Assembly (NCBI GenBank): GCA_019752335.1
Contig: JAIEMJ010000041.1
Span: forward strand, 1 to 64,000
Reading direction: 5' to 3'
Length of the DNA: 64,000 nt
Source of the DNA: Bryobacteraceae bacterium
GTDB lineage: Bacteria > Acidobacteriota > Terriglobia > Bryobacterales > Bryobacteraceae
Position numbers and translations under genes: made by a program. The notes below the pieces were generated by a model. The model did no database searches. It was not told the DNA's origin and worked only from the letters and a program-made list of their open reading frames with translations. Within the stretch, counting starts at the first letter, position 1. Every line of letters starts with the position of its first letter. Shown one piece after another: positions 43,669-51,166 of this stretch.

Positions 43669-45368
43669 GATCGATGAGGATGATGATAGAACCGAAATAC
43701 TCTCTGCTGCCTGAGCATCGCGTGGCCATGACTGCTGGGCCAGAGCAGCGAATTGTCTTGTTCCGATGGGTCACGCTCATGCTGTTCTATTTGTTGATTT
43801 CATCGGTGCACGCCCAGCCAGCGGGGCGGAAATCTTTTACCTTTCGCGGCAAAGTCGAGCAGGTGAACACAGCCACAAAGCGGCTGATTATCAACGGCGA
43901 AAAGACAGAGGGCTGGATGGACGCCATGACGATGGCTTACGTGATCGATAGACCTGAGGAAGTATTGGCGCGCGTGAAAGTCGGAGATCAGATTGCCGCG
44001 AAAGTCTATGAGGGTGATTTGACCTTGTATGAGGTCCAGGTGCTTTCGACGCCGAGTTCCCCGCCTGCGGAGCGCGCCGATCCGGGCCGTCGGGCTCTGG
44101 CCGACCTGGAACGGATGGCCTTGGCGAATAATCCCACGCTGAAGCAGGCGGAGGCTCAGATTGCCGCTGCCGCTGGAAGAGCCAAGCAAGCGGGCCTTTA
44201 CCCAAACCCTACTTTGTCTGTAGTGGGTGAGGAGATATCCAGCGGTCCTATCATTCGCGGCGGCGAGGTCGGTGGTGGGTTTCAGCAACGCATTGTGACA
44301 GGCGGCAAACTCGGTTTGAGCCGCCAAGTGGCCGATCAAGAACGGCTGGCGGCCGAGCAGATGGCCCAGGCCCAGCGGCAGCGAGTGTTGAATGCGGTCC
44401 GCAGTCTGTACTACCAAGCGCTCGGGGATCAGCGGCTGGTTCAGGTTCGCGGCCAGTTGGCCGGTCTGGCGGGCGAGGTAGTACGGATCTCTGGCGAGAT
44501 GGGAAATGTCGGCCAAGCGGACAGACCCGACCAACTTTTCGCGGATATCGAGGCCGAGCGTCTCGATCTGGGGCTCGTCAAAGCCCGGAATGCGCTGGAA
44601 CGGACGTGGCGCCAGATTACCGCCGTTGTAAACGATCCGTCTTTGCGACCGACGCTATTGGAAGGCGATCTGGAGGAGGTCCCCAAGTTGGAGGCGGACC
44701 AGGCCCTTGAAGCGATTTATGCTGAGAGTCCGGAGTTACAAACGGCTCAGGTAAACATCACACGCTCTGAAATAGCGCTGAAGCGCGCCCGGCGCGAACC
44801 GATCCCGGACATCCTCATGAGTGGTGGTGTCCGTTACAACCGCGAGCTGTTGGAATTGCAGGCAGGTGGCGTCCAGCGTCGGCCGGTAGGCCCGGAGGGA
44901 TTCTTCGACATTGGAATCCAGATTCCGATCTTTAACCGCAATCAGGGTGCTGTAGCAGCAGCAAAGGCCGAAACAGAACTGGCCCGCCGGGAAGTTGATC
45001 GCACAAAGCTTGCGCTAAAAGCCCGGCTAGCTACTGTGTATCGGGAGTATAGAGATGCGATGGCGACCGTCGAACGTTATCGGGGTCGAATGATTCCCAA
45101 AGCGCAACAAGCCTACGAACTCTATCTCAATAGCTTTCGGGGAATGGCGGCAGCTTATCCGCAGGTACTGATCAGCCAGCGGAACCTCTTCCAGCTTCAG
45201 GAGGACTATGTGACAGCTCTCGTTGCCGCATGGCAAAGCGCCATCGACATCCAGGGCCTGCTCCTGACCGGAGGCGTGGAACTTGCAACGGACAATTCTA
45301 TGCCAGGGGCCAGCGGAACTCCGATGATGCGGAGCGCAGCTTCGGGCGGCGGATCCGGACAGAACTAG
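43665..45368 (+). CDS. CusF-like domain fused to a TolC-type outer-membrane factor
   Basis: 567 residues. After a hydrophobic export segment (WVTLMLFYLLISSVHAQ) comes a CusF-like domain (about 55-125: TEGWMDAMTMAYVID, VKVGDQIAAKVYEGD), then a TolC/CusC-like outer-membrane-factor domain with the usual two repeats (ALANNPTLKQAEAQIAAAAGRA; AAYPQVLISQRNLFQLQEDYV). Such factors form efflux ducts for RND pumps; here the pump and adaptor are missing from the vicinity, so the partner may lie elsewhere. A start nine bases later (ATGAGGATG) is also possible. ATGA overlap with the oxidase gene. Confidence 0.88.
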   Translation: MRSMRMMIEPKYSLLPEHRVAMTAGPEQRIVLFRWVTLMLFYLLISSVHAQPAGRKSFTFRGKVEQVNTATKRLIINGEKTEGWMDAMTMAYVIDRPEEVLARVKVGDQIAAKVYEGDLTLYEVQVLSTPSSPPAERADPGRRALADLERMALANNPTLKQAEAQIAAAAGRAKQAGLYPNPTLSVVGEEISSGPIIRGGEVGGGFQQRIVTGGKLGLSRQVADQERLAAEQMAQAQRQRVLNAVRSLYYQALGDQRLVQVRGQLAGLAGEVVRISGEMGNVGQADRPDQLFADIEAERLDLGLVKARNALERTWRQITAVVNDPSLRPTLLEGDLEEVPKLEADQALEAIYAESPELQTAQVNITRSEIALKRARREPIPDILMSGGVRYNRELLELQAGGVQRRPVGPEGFFDIGIQIPIFNRNQGAVAAAKAETELARREVDRTKLALKARLATVYREYRDAMATVERYRGRMIPKAQQAYELYLNSFRGMAAAYPQVLISQRNLFQLQEDYVTALVAAWQSAIDIQGLLLTGGVELATDNSMPGASGTPMMRSAASGGGSGQN

Positions 45369-45378
45369 GAGATGGATC

Positions 45379-45483
45379 ATGAAGAGTTCCAAAAAGCGCA
45401 GAAGCGTTTACGAACCGAAAGCGAGACAAGGATTGCCTGGGGAAATTCTGGAACCGAAGAACGAATGGCGCGCTGGCGTATGA
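45379..45483 (+). CDS. Possible short peptide between CusF-TolC and cytochrome c
   Basis: 34 basic residues (MKSSKKRRSVYEPKARQG..) with AGGAG 7 bases upstream. A competing frame, 45372-45512 (46 residues, MDHEEFQKAQKRLRTESE..), ends in CTATGA overlapping the cytochrome start, which is also a good operon sign. I cannot decide between them; neither has a recognisable family. Confidence 0.3.
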   Translation: MKSSKKRRSVYEPKARQGLPGEILEPKNEWRAGV

Positions 45484-45508
45484 GCCACGCGGATAGAGGG
45501 AGCGGTCT

Positions 45509-46099
45509 ATGAAACGAAACATCGTGATTGTCGCCTCTGCGGTCGTGGTGATGAGCCTCGGTGCCTTCATTTTTCTGAAGATCGCGGCAGGGGGATTCAG
45601 CGCTAAGGCACAGCCGACTGCCATTGAGAAATTCGCTGCACGCTCCGCCCGTCGGCTCGCCGCCTCGAGTAGTCTCAAATCTCGCCAAAATCCAGCGCCC
45701 GCCACTGAGGAAGCTCTGTCCGAAGCTCGCGCGCACTGGGCAGATCACTGTGCTAGCTGCCATGCGAACAACGGCAGCGGGGACACGGAAATGGGACGTA
45801 ATATGTATCCTCGTGCTCCGGACATGCGAAAGTCCGACACTCAAAATTTGAGCGATGGCGAACTATTTTTCATCATTGAGAACGGCATTCGCCTAACCGG
45901 AATGCCCGCGTGGGGTGCCGGTACCGCCAAGTCCGAAGAAGATTCATGGAAGCTCGTACGCTTCATTCGCCATTTGCCACAGGTTTCCGAGGAGGAAGAA
46001 CGGGAGATGCAAAAGATGAATCCCAGGACGCCCGCGGAATTACAGGAAGAAAAAGAAGAGGAAGAGTTTTTGAAAGGAGGCGACTCACATGCAAAATAG
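45509..46099 (+). CDS. Membrane-anchored cytochrome c
   Basis: 196 residues: N-terminal anchor (IVIVASAVVVMSLGAFIFLKIA), a linker and one class I cytochrome c domain with haem motif CASCH, YPRAPDMRKSDTQNLS, and the distal Met in RLTGMPAWG. The C-terminus is highly acidic/charged (EKEEEEFLKGG). Periplasmic electron carrier, probably accepting electrons connected with the multicopper oxidase or ferric-reductase-like protein nearby (inference). Overlaps the DUF5666 gene by 11 bases. Confidence 0.88.
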   Translation: MKRNIVIVASAVVVMSLGAFIFLKIAAGGFSAKAQPTAIEKFAARSARRLAASSSLKSRQNPAPATEEALSEARAHWADHCASCHANNGSGDTEMGRNMYPRAPDMRKSDTQNLSDGELFFIIENGIRLTGMPAWGAGTAKSEEDSWKLVRFIRHLPQVSEEEEREMQKMNPRTPAELQEEKEEEEFLKGGDSHAK

Positions 46100-46460
46100 C
46101 ATGCGCATTCGCATTGATCGATTCCGGAAAGGGGCTTTTGTTCTGGCGCTTTTCCTAATACTGGCCAGTGTTCAGGCGGTTCTCGCACATGGGGGGGCCG
46201 AACACGTGATGGGCACAGTCAGCAAGGTTTCCGCCCAGAACGTCACGGTTGAAACCACGGACAAGAAGGTTGTTGAAGTGGGACTAACCTCAAAGACAAC
46301 CTATACCCGCAACGACAAGAAGGTAGCGGCGACCGACGTGAAAGTCGGTGACCGAGTCATGATCGAAGCGAAGGAGGTGAACGAAAAGCTGGTTGCCGAT
46401 AGCGTGAAGCTGGGCGTTACAGCAAGCAAATCCGCAAGCGCTGAACATTCTCATAAGTGA
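46089..46460 (+). CDS. Exported DUF5666-like protein
   Basis: 123 residues with signal peptide (FVLALFLILASVQAVLAHG) and a small beta-barrel domain: HVMGTVSKVSAQNVTVETTD, then DVKVGDRVMIEAKEVNEKLVADSVKL. This is the DUF5666/OB-like pattern and is distantly similar in shape to CusF but lacks Trp/Met copper ligands. C-terminal His (SAEHSHK). Likely periplasmic metal buffering; not shown. GAAAGGAGG upstream. Confidence 0.75.
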   Translation: MQNSMRIRIDRFRKGAFVLALFLILASVQAVLAHGGAEHVMGTVSKVSAQNVTVETTDKKVVEVGLTSKTTYTRNDKKVAATDVKVGDRVMIEAKEVNEKLVADSVKLGVTASKSASAEHSHK

Positions 46461-46736
46461 AGTGCTCGTTGGTGGCCGTCGCGGCACCGGCTCTTAAGAG
46501 TGCAACTGTCGAGCAGGTGCCGGACGATGGCTTAGCGACATTCGTCACACGCGGCCTCGCCCAAAGAAGGGGAGCACGGGACACTTAAGCGAGTCCGTAT
46601 AGCAGCTCCCAAGGAATCGTACCGCGACCACTTAAGCTTACGTAAGCACTTAGTGAGGAGTTGTGGTTGTGTTATGCCACATGCACCTGCTGTGGGCGCC
46701 CATCGATCCAGAACCGAGGTAACAGAGGTACCGGGT
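46461..46736. other. Intergenic region with a short palindrome
   Basis: No gene supported. GCTTACGTAAGC (46636-46647) is a perfect 12-bp palindrome about 90 bases before the next start and could be an operator. Otherwise nothing recognisable. Confidence 0.35.
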
Positions 46737-47102
46737 ATGCGTGCTGTAGTAATAAAGTCGGCACATGGCTCGAAAAGACGCCATTCCACGCAGTGGTCGC
46801 TGCCCCTAATTTTGTTATGCATCACTGCCATTGCGGCTTTAATTGCGACTGGTCATTACTGGGTTATGGTGAGACCAGCAACTCGCCTGGAGGGTTCGGA
46901 TATTTTCTACTCCGCCATACCCGGGATTGATGTGGCGAACTTTGCATCGGGGCTGCGCTCTTCTCTACTCAAACGATTGAATCGCGACGCCTGTACATGC
47001 GGGTGTCGCAAGACGCTGGCTCATTGCCGGCATACGGAGAACGATGCTTGTCCGAGAAGTCTGCCATTGATTCAAGACGTGGTGAGTCAGCTAAGCGCGT
47101 AA
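46737..47102 (+). CDS. Membrane-anchored Cys-rich protein
   Basis: 121 residues from ATG 46737. One membrane helix (SLPLILLCITAIAALIATG), an extracytoplasmic stretch and a compact Cys cluster DACTCGCRKTLAHCRHTENDAC followed by a helical tail. Spacing C-x-C-x-C..C..C suggests a small metal- or disulfide-binding domain. I recognise no named family. Lies upstream of the ferric-reductase-like gene in the same direction. Confidence 0.6.
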   Translation: MRAVVIKSAHGSKRRHSTQWSLPLILLCITAIAALIATGHYWVMVRPATRLEGSDIFYSAIPGIDVANFASGLRSSLLKRLNRDACTCGCRKTLAHCRHTENDACPRSLPLIQDVVSQLSA

Positions 47103-47236
47103 CCTGCGCCTTTTTTATGAGGAAGCAGAAATCAACCAGAGGGGCGCTCCAGCGGAAGCGCTCCGGACTTCGTCAAAAAGAGGAGTGGAGCAGTTGGAAC
47201 GTATCGCAAATATTGCAGTCGTCCGCTTCCAGGTTG

Positions 47237-48163
47237 ATGTTTGTGAAAATCACAGGTAGTCGACATAGTAAAGCGCCAGCGCCACCCGCGGGTGTTACTG
47301 CCGGTGTAGAGCACCTGCAGGCGAAGCACGTGAGACCACTTTGGCCTGCGTTGTTGCGTGTTTTCCTCTACGTTGCCGCACTGGCTGTGCCGCTCATTGC
47401 CGTGTTCGCTCAGGAAAGCGCCGAGCGTCACAGTTTCCCCGAGCAGTTGGCTGATAACTTTGGCTTGCTCGGCTTTACGATTCTGGCTCTGCAATTCCCG
47501 ATTGCTGCGCGCGTGAAGTGGATTGAGTGGCCCTTTGGATTGGACAGGCTGTTCCGCTTCCATCGTGCCATGGCGATGTTTGCCGGCTTCCTTCTGTTGT
47601 GCCATCCGGTCCTCATGGCGATTGGTGGGGAGACCCAGATCCTGACGGACCTGCAGGTGAAGTGGCCCGTACAAATAGGACGCTTGGCGCTGCTGGTACT
47701 GCTCGCAATCATCGGCATCTCTCTTTCATGGCAGAAGCTCCATTTGACCTTCGAGCAGTGGCGCCGGTCACACAACTTACTGGCGGTGTCCCTACTGTTG
47801 TTAGGTTTTACGCATAGCTCTTTTGTGAGTGAGGATCTCGGTCGCCTTTCGATGCGCCTGATATGGACGGGCATGCTGATCGTGGCCTCCACCGCCTACA
47901 TCCATCATCGGCTGATCTGGCCAAAATACAGACGCGCATTTGGTGAGATCGTTCGTTGCGTAACGACTTGCGGGCTTCACCACTCCACGGCGGATCAACT
48001 TGCGAAAACTAACTGGCTTCAGCTTAATCCTGGGCACAAAGATTGGATAGCTGGATTGCAGCATCTAAAGTCGGACGCATTAATGAAGTACGCCCGTGAC
48101 ATTCAAAAACCATCCATTGTATCCGGCAAACATTGCTCCGCCGATAGAGGAGATCTCGCTTGA
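47237..48163 (+). CDS. Ferric-reductase-like transmembrane protein without flavin domain
   Basis: 308 residues from ATG 47237. About six helices of the ferric-reductase type, with haem-ligand candidates in LFRFHRAMAMFAGFLLLCHPVL and QWRRSHNLLAVSLLLLGFTHSSF. Normal family members continue into FAD- and NAD(P)H-binding domains; here the protein ends after ~100 residues of unrelated sequence. It may act as a membrane b-type cytochrome with separate electron partners such as the cytochrome c upstream. The start is uncertain; earlier in-frame ATGs exist from 46997. The stop overlaps the TTG start of the next gene. Confidence 0.7.
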   Translation: MFVKITGSRHSKAPAPPAGVTAGVEHLQAKHVRPLWPALLRVFLYVAALAVPLIAVFAQESAERHSFPEQLADNFGLLGFTILALQFPIAARVKWIEWPFGLDRLFRFHRAMAMFAGFLLLCHPVLMAIGGETQILTDLQVKWPVQIGRLALLVLLAIIGISLSWQKLHLTFEQWRRSHNLLAVSLLLLGFTHSSFVSEDLGRLSMRLIWTGMLIVASTAYIHHRLIWPKYRRAFGEIVRCVTTCGLHHSTADQLAKTNWLQLNPGHKDWIAGLQHLKSDALMKYARDIQKPSIVSGKHCSADRGDLA

Positions 48164-48549
48164 AAAAATCATTTGCCGCTCTCCTTGCCATGCTGTCGTT
48201 CGCAGTGTCACTTCAGGCAGGAACCTGCGCCACTTTTTGCCTCCTCCCAAATTGCTATCCGGAAACAGTCGCCGCATCCTTCGAGGAAGTGCCACGGTGC
48301 CCGCATGAATCGGGCCGCGTGCATCTACTCGTCAGTATGTCGGGCTGTCGTCCAGCTCTCGCCTGTTCGTGTTTCAGGGAGCAACCTCCGCAATCCCGGG
48401 CCAGGCACCGAATTATTCTCTTTGCCCCTTACATTGCTTTAGTTCAACTCAGTCACCGGGAGTTCGGCGAAGGCACCCTTCAGTGGTCCGTCTGTACGCG
48501 CTCCTCAGACGGCCCGCTTATCGCTATCCCTACGATCCTTCGCGTCTAA
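48160..48549 (+). CDS. Small exported Cys-rich protein
   Basis: 129 residues. TTG start at 48160, supported by AGAGGAG eight bases before it and by overlap with the upstream stop. Signal peptide (SFAALLAMLSFAVSLQAGTC), then CATFCLLPNC, RCPHESG, MSGCRPALACSCF and a C-terminus DGPLIAIPTILRV, similar to the proteins at 19254 and 41307. Likely periplasmic metal or thiol role by context. Confidence 0.6.
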   Translation: MKKSFAALLAMLSFAVSLQAGTCATFCLLPNCYPETVAASFEEVPRCPHESGRVHLLVSMSGCRPALACSCFREQPPQSRARHRIILFAPYIALVQLSHREFGEGTLQWSVCTRSSDGPLIAIPTILRV

Positions 48550-48685
48550 AGGTTCATCCTTCTTTCCTGTAAGGCTGCCTTGCCGTCTGCGCGTCTCAGC
48601 AGCCTCGTCAAGTCTCTCGAAACAAAGCTATCGCTCTGGTGTGACTGCCAGAAGGCGCAAGCAGTGTCAGGAAAAGAGGATCGCA

Positions 48686-50092
48686 ATGAAAATGTTTTTT
48701 CAGGCGGAGAAGCGCCAGCTATCGCGTACCGCGGGCCTAGACAATCGATTCATGGTAGAGACTGCTTCCCCGGAGCGGGATCTACCGCAGGACACACCCT
48801 CAATATTGTCTGTGGCAACCGGCCTAGGCAGCGCCCCAACTCGCAGTATTTCGGTTCTTTTCTGGATCTTGGGAGTCGGATTTGGAGTGCGACTTCTTGC
48901 CGTTCTTTTCCTCTACCGCGAACAACTCATACCCGAGCGGGATCATTTCGAATTTGGTTGGGAACTTGGACGTGTCGCGCAGTCGGTGGCTGCAGGCCGC
49001 GGTTTCGCTTCGCCGCTGTTCGGCGACACTGGTTCGACGGCCTGGCTGCCTCCCGTGTACGTTTACTTGCTGGCGGGCGTGTTCCGGCTCTTCGGTGTCT
49101 ACACCACTGCCGCTGCAATTGCAATCCTGACGCTTAACAGCCTCTTTTCCGCCCTCACGGCATGGCCGATCTTCGCAGTCGCCGAGCGGCTTTTTGGTCG
49201 TACCGTAGCCGTGAGAGCAGGCTGGGTCTGGGCATTTTTCCCGTACGCCATCTTTATCGCCGCCACACGCGTGTGGGGTGAATCCTTGGATGCATTTCTC
49301 GTGAGCGTAGTTGTGTTGATGGGGTTGCGTATGGCCGAGATGAGCTGCGGAACGGTTTGGCTCGCGGGTGGACTACTCACCGGCTTCGCGACGCTGACGA
49401 ACCCGAACACGTTATCGATGGTTCCGGCCCTATGGGGCTGGGGTTGTTGGTCTCTGAGCCGGAGTGCCCAACAATGGGTAAGGCCTCTCATCCTAGCATC
49501 GGCCGGTCTCTTTTTTGTCGTCGCTCCGTGGTTGGTGCGCAATACGTATGTGTTCAACGAGTTGTTGCCGCTCCGAAGTAACTTCTGGTTGGAGGCCTAC
49601 GTCGGTAACAACCCGGAAGCACCGATCATGCTTGTGGACTGGAACCGCCACCCAGCATCAAACTCCTCCGAACTGGCTGAGTATCGGACATTGGGGGAGC
49701 TGAATTATATGAACGCGAAGCGAAAACAGGCATTGGCCTATATCGGATCTCATCCAGCGAACTTTGCAACATTGACGCTACGTCGAGTTGCGTTCGTGTG
49801 GACAGGCTTCTGGAGTTGGAACAAGCGTTACCTAGCATCGGAGCCGTTCCGGTTACCCTTTGTTCTCTTCGGCACCGTGCTGTCGCTATTCATGCTGATT
49901 GGGCTGAGGGCGGCTTGGCGCACCATTCCGTCGACGTTTCTGCTTGCGGCGATACTAGCCTGCCAGCCGCTTCTCTACTACGTCACTCACCCGGCGCCCG
50001 AGTACCGCCACGCGATCGATCCGCTTATCGTGATTTTGGCCACGGTCGGTGTCCGCACGTTTTTTTCTACAGCGTACTCGGGGCGACGGTAG
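48686..50092 (+). CDS. GT39-type membrane glycosyltransferase (ArnT/PMT-like)
   Basis: 468 residues from ATG 48686 (AGAGGA upstream). After a short cytoplasmic N-terminus, about ten helices. The first extracytoplasmic loop holds the conserved acidic motif (PERDHFEFGWELGRVAQSV, then GRGFASPLFG) and LPPVYVYLLAGVFRLFG is typical. WLVRNTYVFNELLPLRSNFWLEAYVGNNP is the conserved periplasmic region. Transfers a sugar from a polyprenyl-phosphate carrier to lipid or protein; acceptor unknown. No visible link to metal resistance. Confidence 0.8.
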   Translation: MKMFFQAEKRQLSRTAGLDNRFMVETASPERDLPQDTPSILSVATGLGSAPTRSISVLFWILGVGFGVRLLAVLFLYREQLIPERDHFEFGWELGRVAQSVAAGRGFASPLFGDTGSTAWLPPVYVYLLAGVFRLFGVYTTAAAIAILTLNSLFSALTAWPIFAVAERLFGRTVAVRAGWVWAFFPYAIFIAATRVWGESLDAFLVSVVVLMGLRMAEMSCGTVWLAGGLLTGFATLTNPNTLSMVPALWGWGCWSLSRSAQQWVRPLILASAGLFFVVAPWLVRNTYVFNELLPLRSNFWLEAYVGNNPEAPIMLVDWNRHPASNSSELAEYRTLGELNYMNAKRKQALAYIGSHPANFATLTLRRVAFVWTGFWSWNKRYLASEPFRLPFVLFGTVLSLFMLIGLRAAWRTIPSTFLLAAILACQPLLYYVTHPAPEYRHAIDPLIVILATVGVRTFFSTAYSGRR

Positions 50093-50109
50093 AGTAGTGC
50101 GCAGGCACC

Positions 50110-50290
50110 GCGCGCCCGGCAACTTCATCTCGATGTGGTAATTGTTGCCCTCGCGCTCGATTCCGGTGACCGTGGACCGCTCGATGCCTCCGATCACGAT
50201 CTGGCTTTCGGCGTCATCGAATGGCGGCCCGTCCTTGTCGAATGGCGGCCCGTCCTTGTCGGTGCGGATCTTCGCGAACAGTTCCGCATT
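50110..50290 (-). pseudogene. Unnamed protein fragment downstream of copB
   Basis: Right after the copB stop, the minus strand remains open and protein-like: INAELFAKIRTDKDGPPFD, then DAESQIVIGGIERSTVTGIE and NNYHIEMKLPGAR. No start codon in frame with an RBS is seen, and it runs into the GT39 end. It contains the 21-bp tandem repeat below. Probably the remnant of a gene; family not recognised. Confidence 0.35.
50217..50258. repeat. 21-bp tandem repeat, two copies
   Basis: TCGAATGGCGGCCCGTCCTTG occurs at 50217-50237 and again at 50238-50258 without mismatch. In the minus-strand frame it duplicates seven residues (DKDGPPF). A fresh slippage duplication. Confidence 0.9.
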
Positions 50291-50299
50291 GATCCGGGT

Positions 50300-51166
50300 T
50301 TAGCGCCAAAGCCGTACTCCCGCCACGAAGCGCACTTGGCTGGTGTGGCCGCCTTCTTGCCGTACGAGGCCCGCGGTGCCGAAGAAACTCTGGTCGTACG
50401 AGATGCCGATGTAGGGTCCGAACTTCCGTCCATAGCGCAGGCGCAGGCCTGCCTCTATATTGTTCAAGCCTCTGCCGGTCGTAAAACGCTCGACGCGTTG
50501 GGCCGCGAGGTTGGTCTCGGCGCGCCCTTGGAGAATCCAGCGCTGCGTTACCAGGAACTCTCTGCTAACAGAGACTCGGCCGGACACGTTACCTTTGAAA
50601 TCGACGAACATCGCCGATTCGACTTCGTAGCGGTAAGGGACGAGTCCATCCAATCCGATCACGAATTGCGGGCGCGCTATGTTGGCTCCCCGAAAGCCCT
50701 GCGTCTCGACCCGGAGGCCTGTTTGAAAATCGTAAAACCTCTTGACGAAGCGCCCGTAAAGGAGTTGATAATCTATGTCGTAGTCGGCTTTCAAGGCGGT
50801 GTGGCGTTCGCCCTCGCTTTTGAACCAGAGGCGGTTGAAGTCGCCGCCCTTCCAGCCCTCAACGTCCCAGCGGAAATCGGTTTCCGTCCGCGCCGGGCGA
50901 ATCTCCATTATGTCTGCGAGAACGAAGGTGTACGGCCTTTGGTCCCCAACTGGGCTGGGCCAGTTCTTCGGCGGGGGAAAGGGCGGCATTTGTTGTCCCC
51001 CGGCGGCCTCCTGTGCGGCCGGCGCTGCCGAAGGCATGGGCGCCGGACGCGGTGCGGGCACGTTCTTTGTTGGCGGCCCCGCTGGTGCAGGCGTTGGCAG
51101 TGCGGTTTGCGCGGGCGCAATGCCCGCGCCCGCGAGAGAGACCAGCATAAGCAGAAGAGGTTTCAG
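50300..51166 (-). CDS. copB: Copper resistance outer-membrane protein CopB
   Basis: About 288 residues. Signal peptide (KPLLLMLVSLAGAGIAPAQ), a Pro/Ala/Met linker, then the CopB beta-barrel domain: TFVLADIMEIRPARTETDFRWD, LWFKSEGERH, DYQLLYGRFVKRFYDFQTGL, YIGISYDQSFFGTAG and an end VAGVRLWR. The start is unusual: no ATG/GTG/TTG fits the full signal peptide, while CTG at 51166 overlaps the copA stop (CTGA). ATG 51148 would leave only a short signal. Partner of CopA in periplasmic copper tolerance. Confidence 0.88.
   Translation of the reverse strand: MKPLLLMLVSLAGAGIAPAQTALPTPAPAGPPTKNVPAPRPAPMPSAAPAAQEAAGGQQMPPFPPPKNWPSPVGDQRPYTFVLADIMEIRPARTETDFRWDVEGWKGGDFNRLWFKSEGERHTALKADYDIDYQLLYGRFVKRFYDFQTGLRVETQGFRGANIARPQFVIGLDGLVPYRYEVESAMFVDFKGNVSGRVSVSREFLVTQRWILQGRAETNLAAQRVERFTTGRGLNNIEAGLRLRYGRKFGPYIGISYDQSFFGTAGLVRQEGGHTSQVRFVAGVRLWR

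Noticed and set aside
46636-46647. 12-bp palindrome GCTTACGTAAGC as an operator
   Set aside because: Too short and too far from the next start to claim a regulatory site; mentioned in the intergenic entry only.
47104-47109. GTAACC at about 47100 as a further SigF site
   Set aside because: The base stretch 16 positions downstream is GGAA, not CGAA, and it lies within coding sequence.
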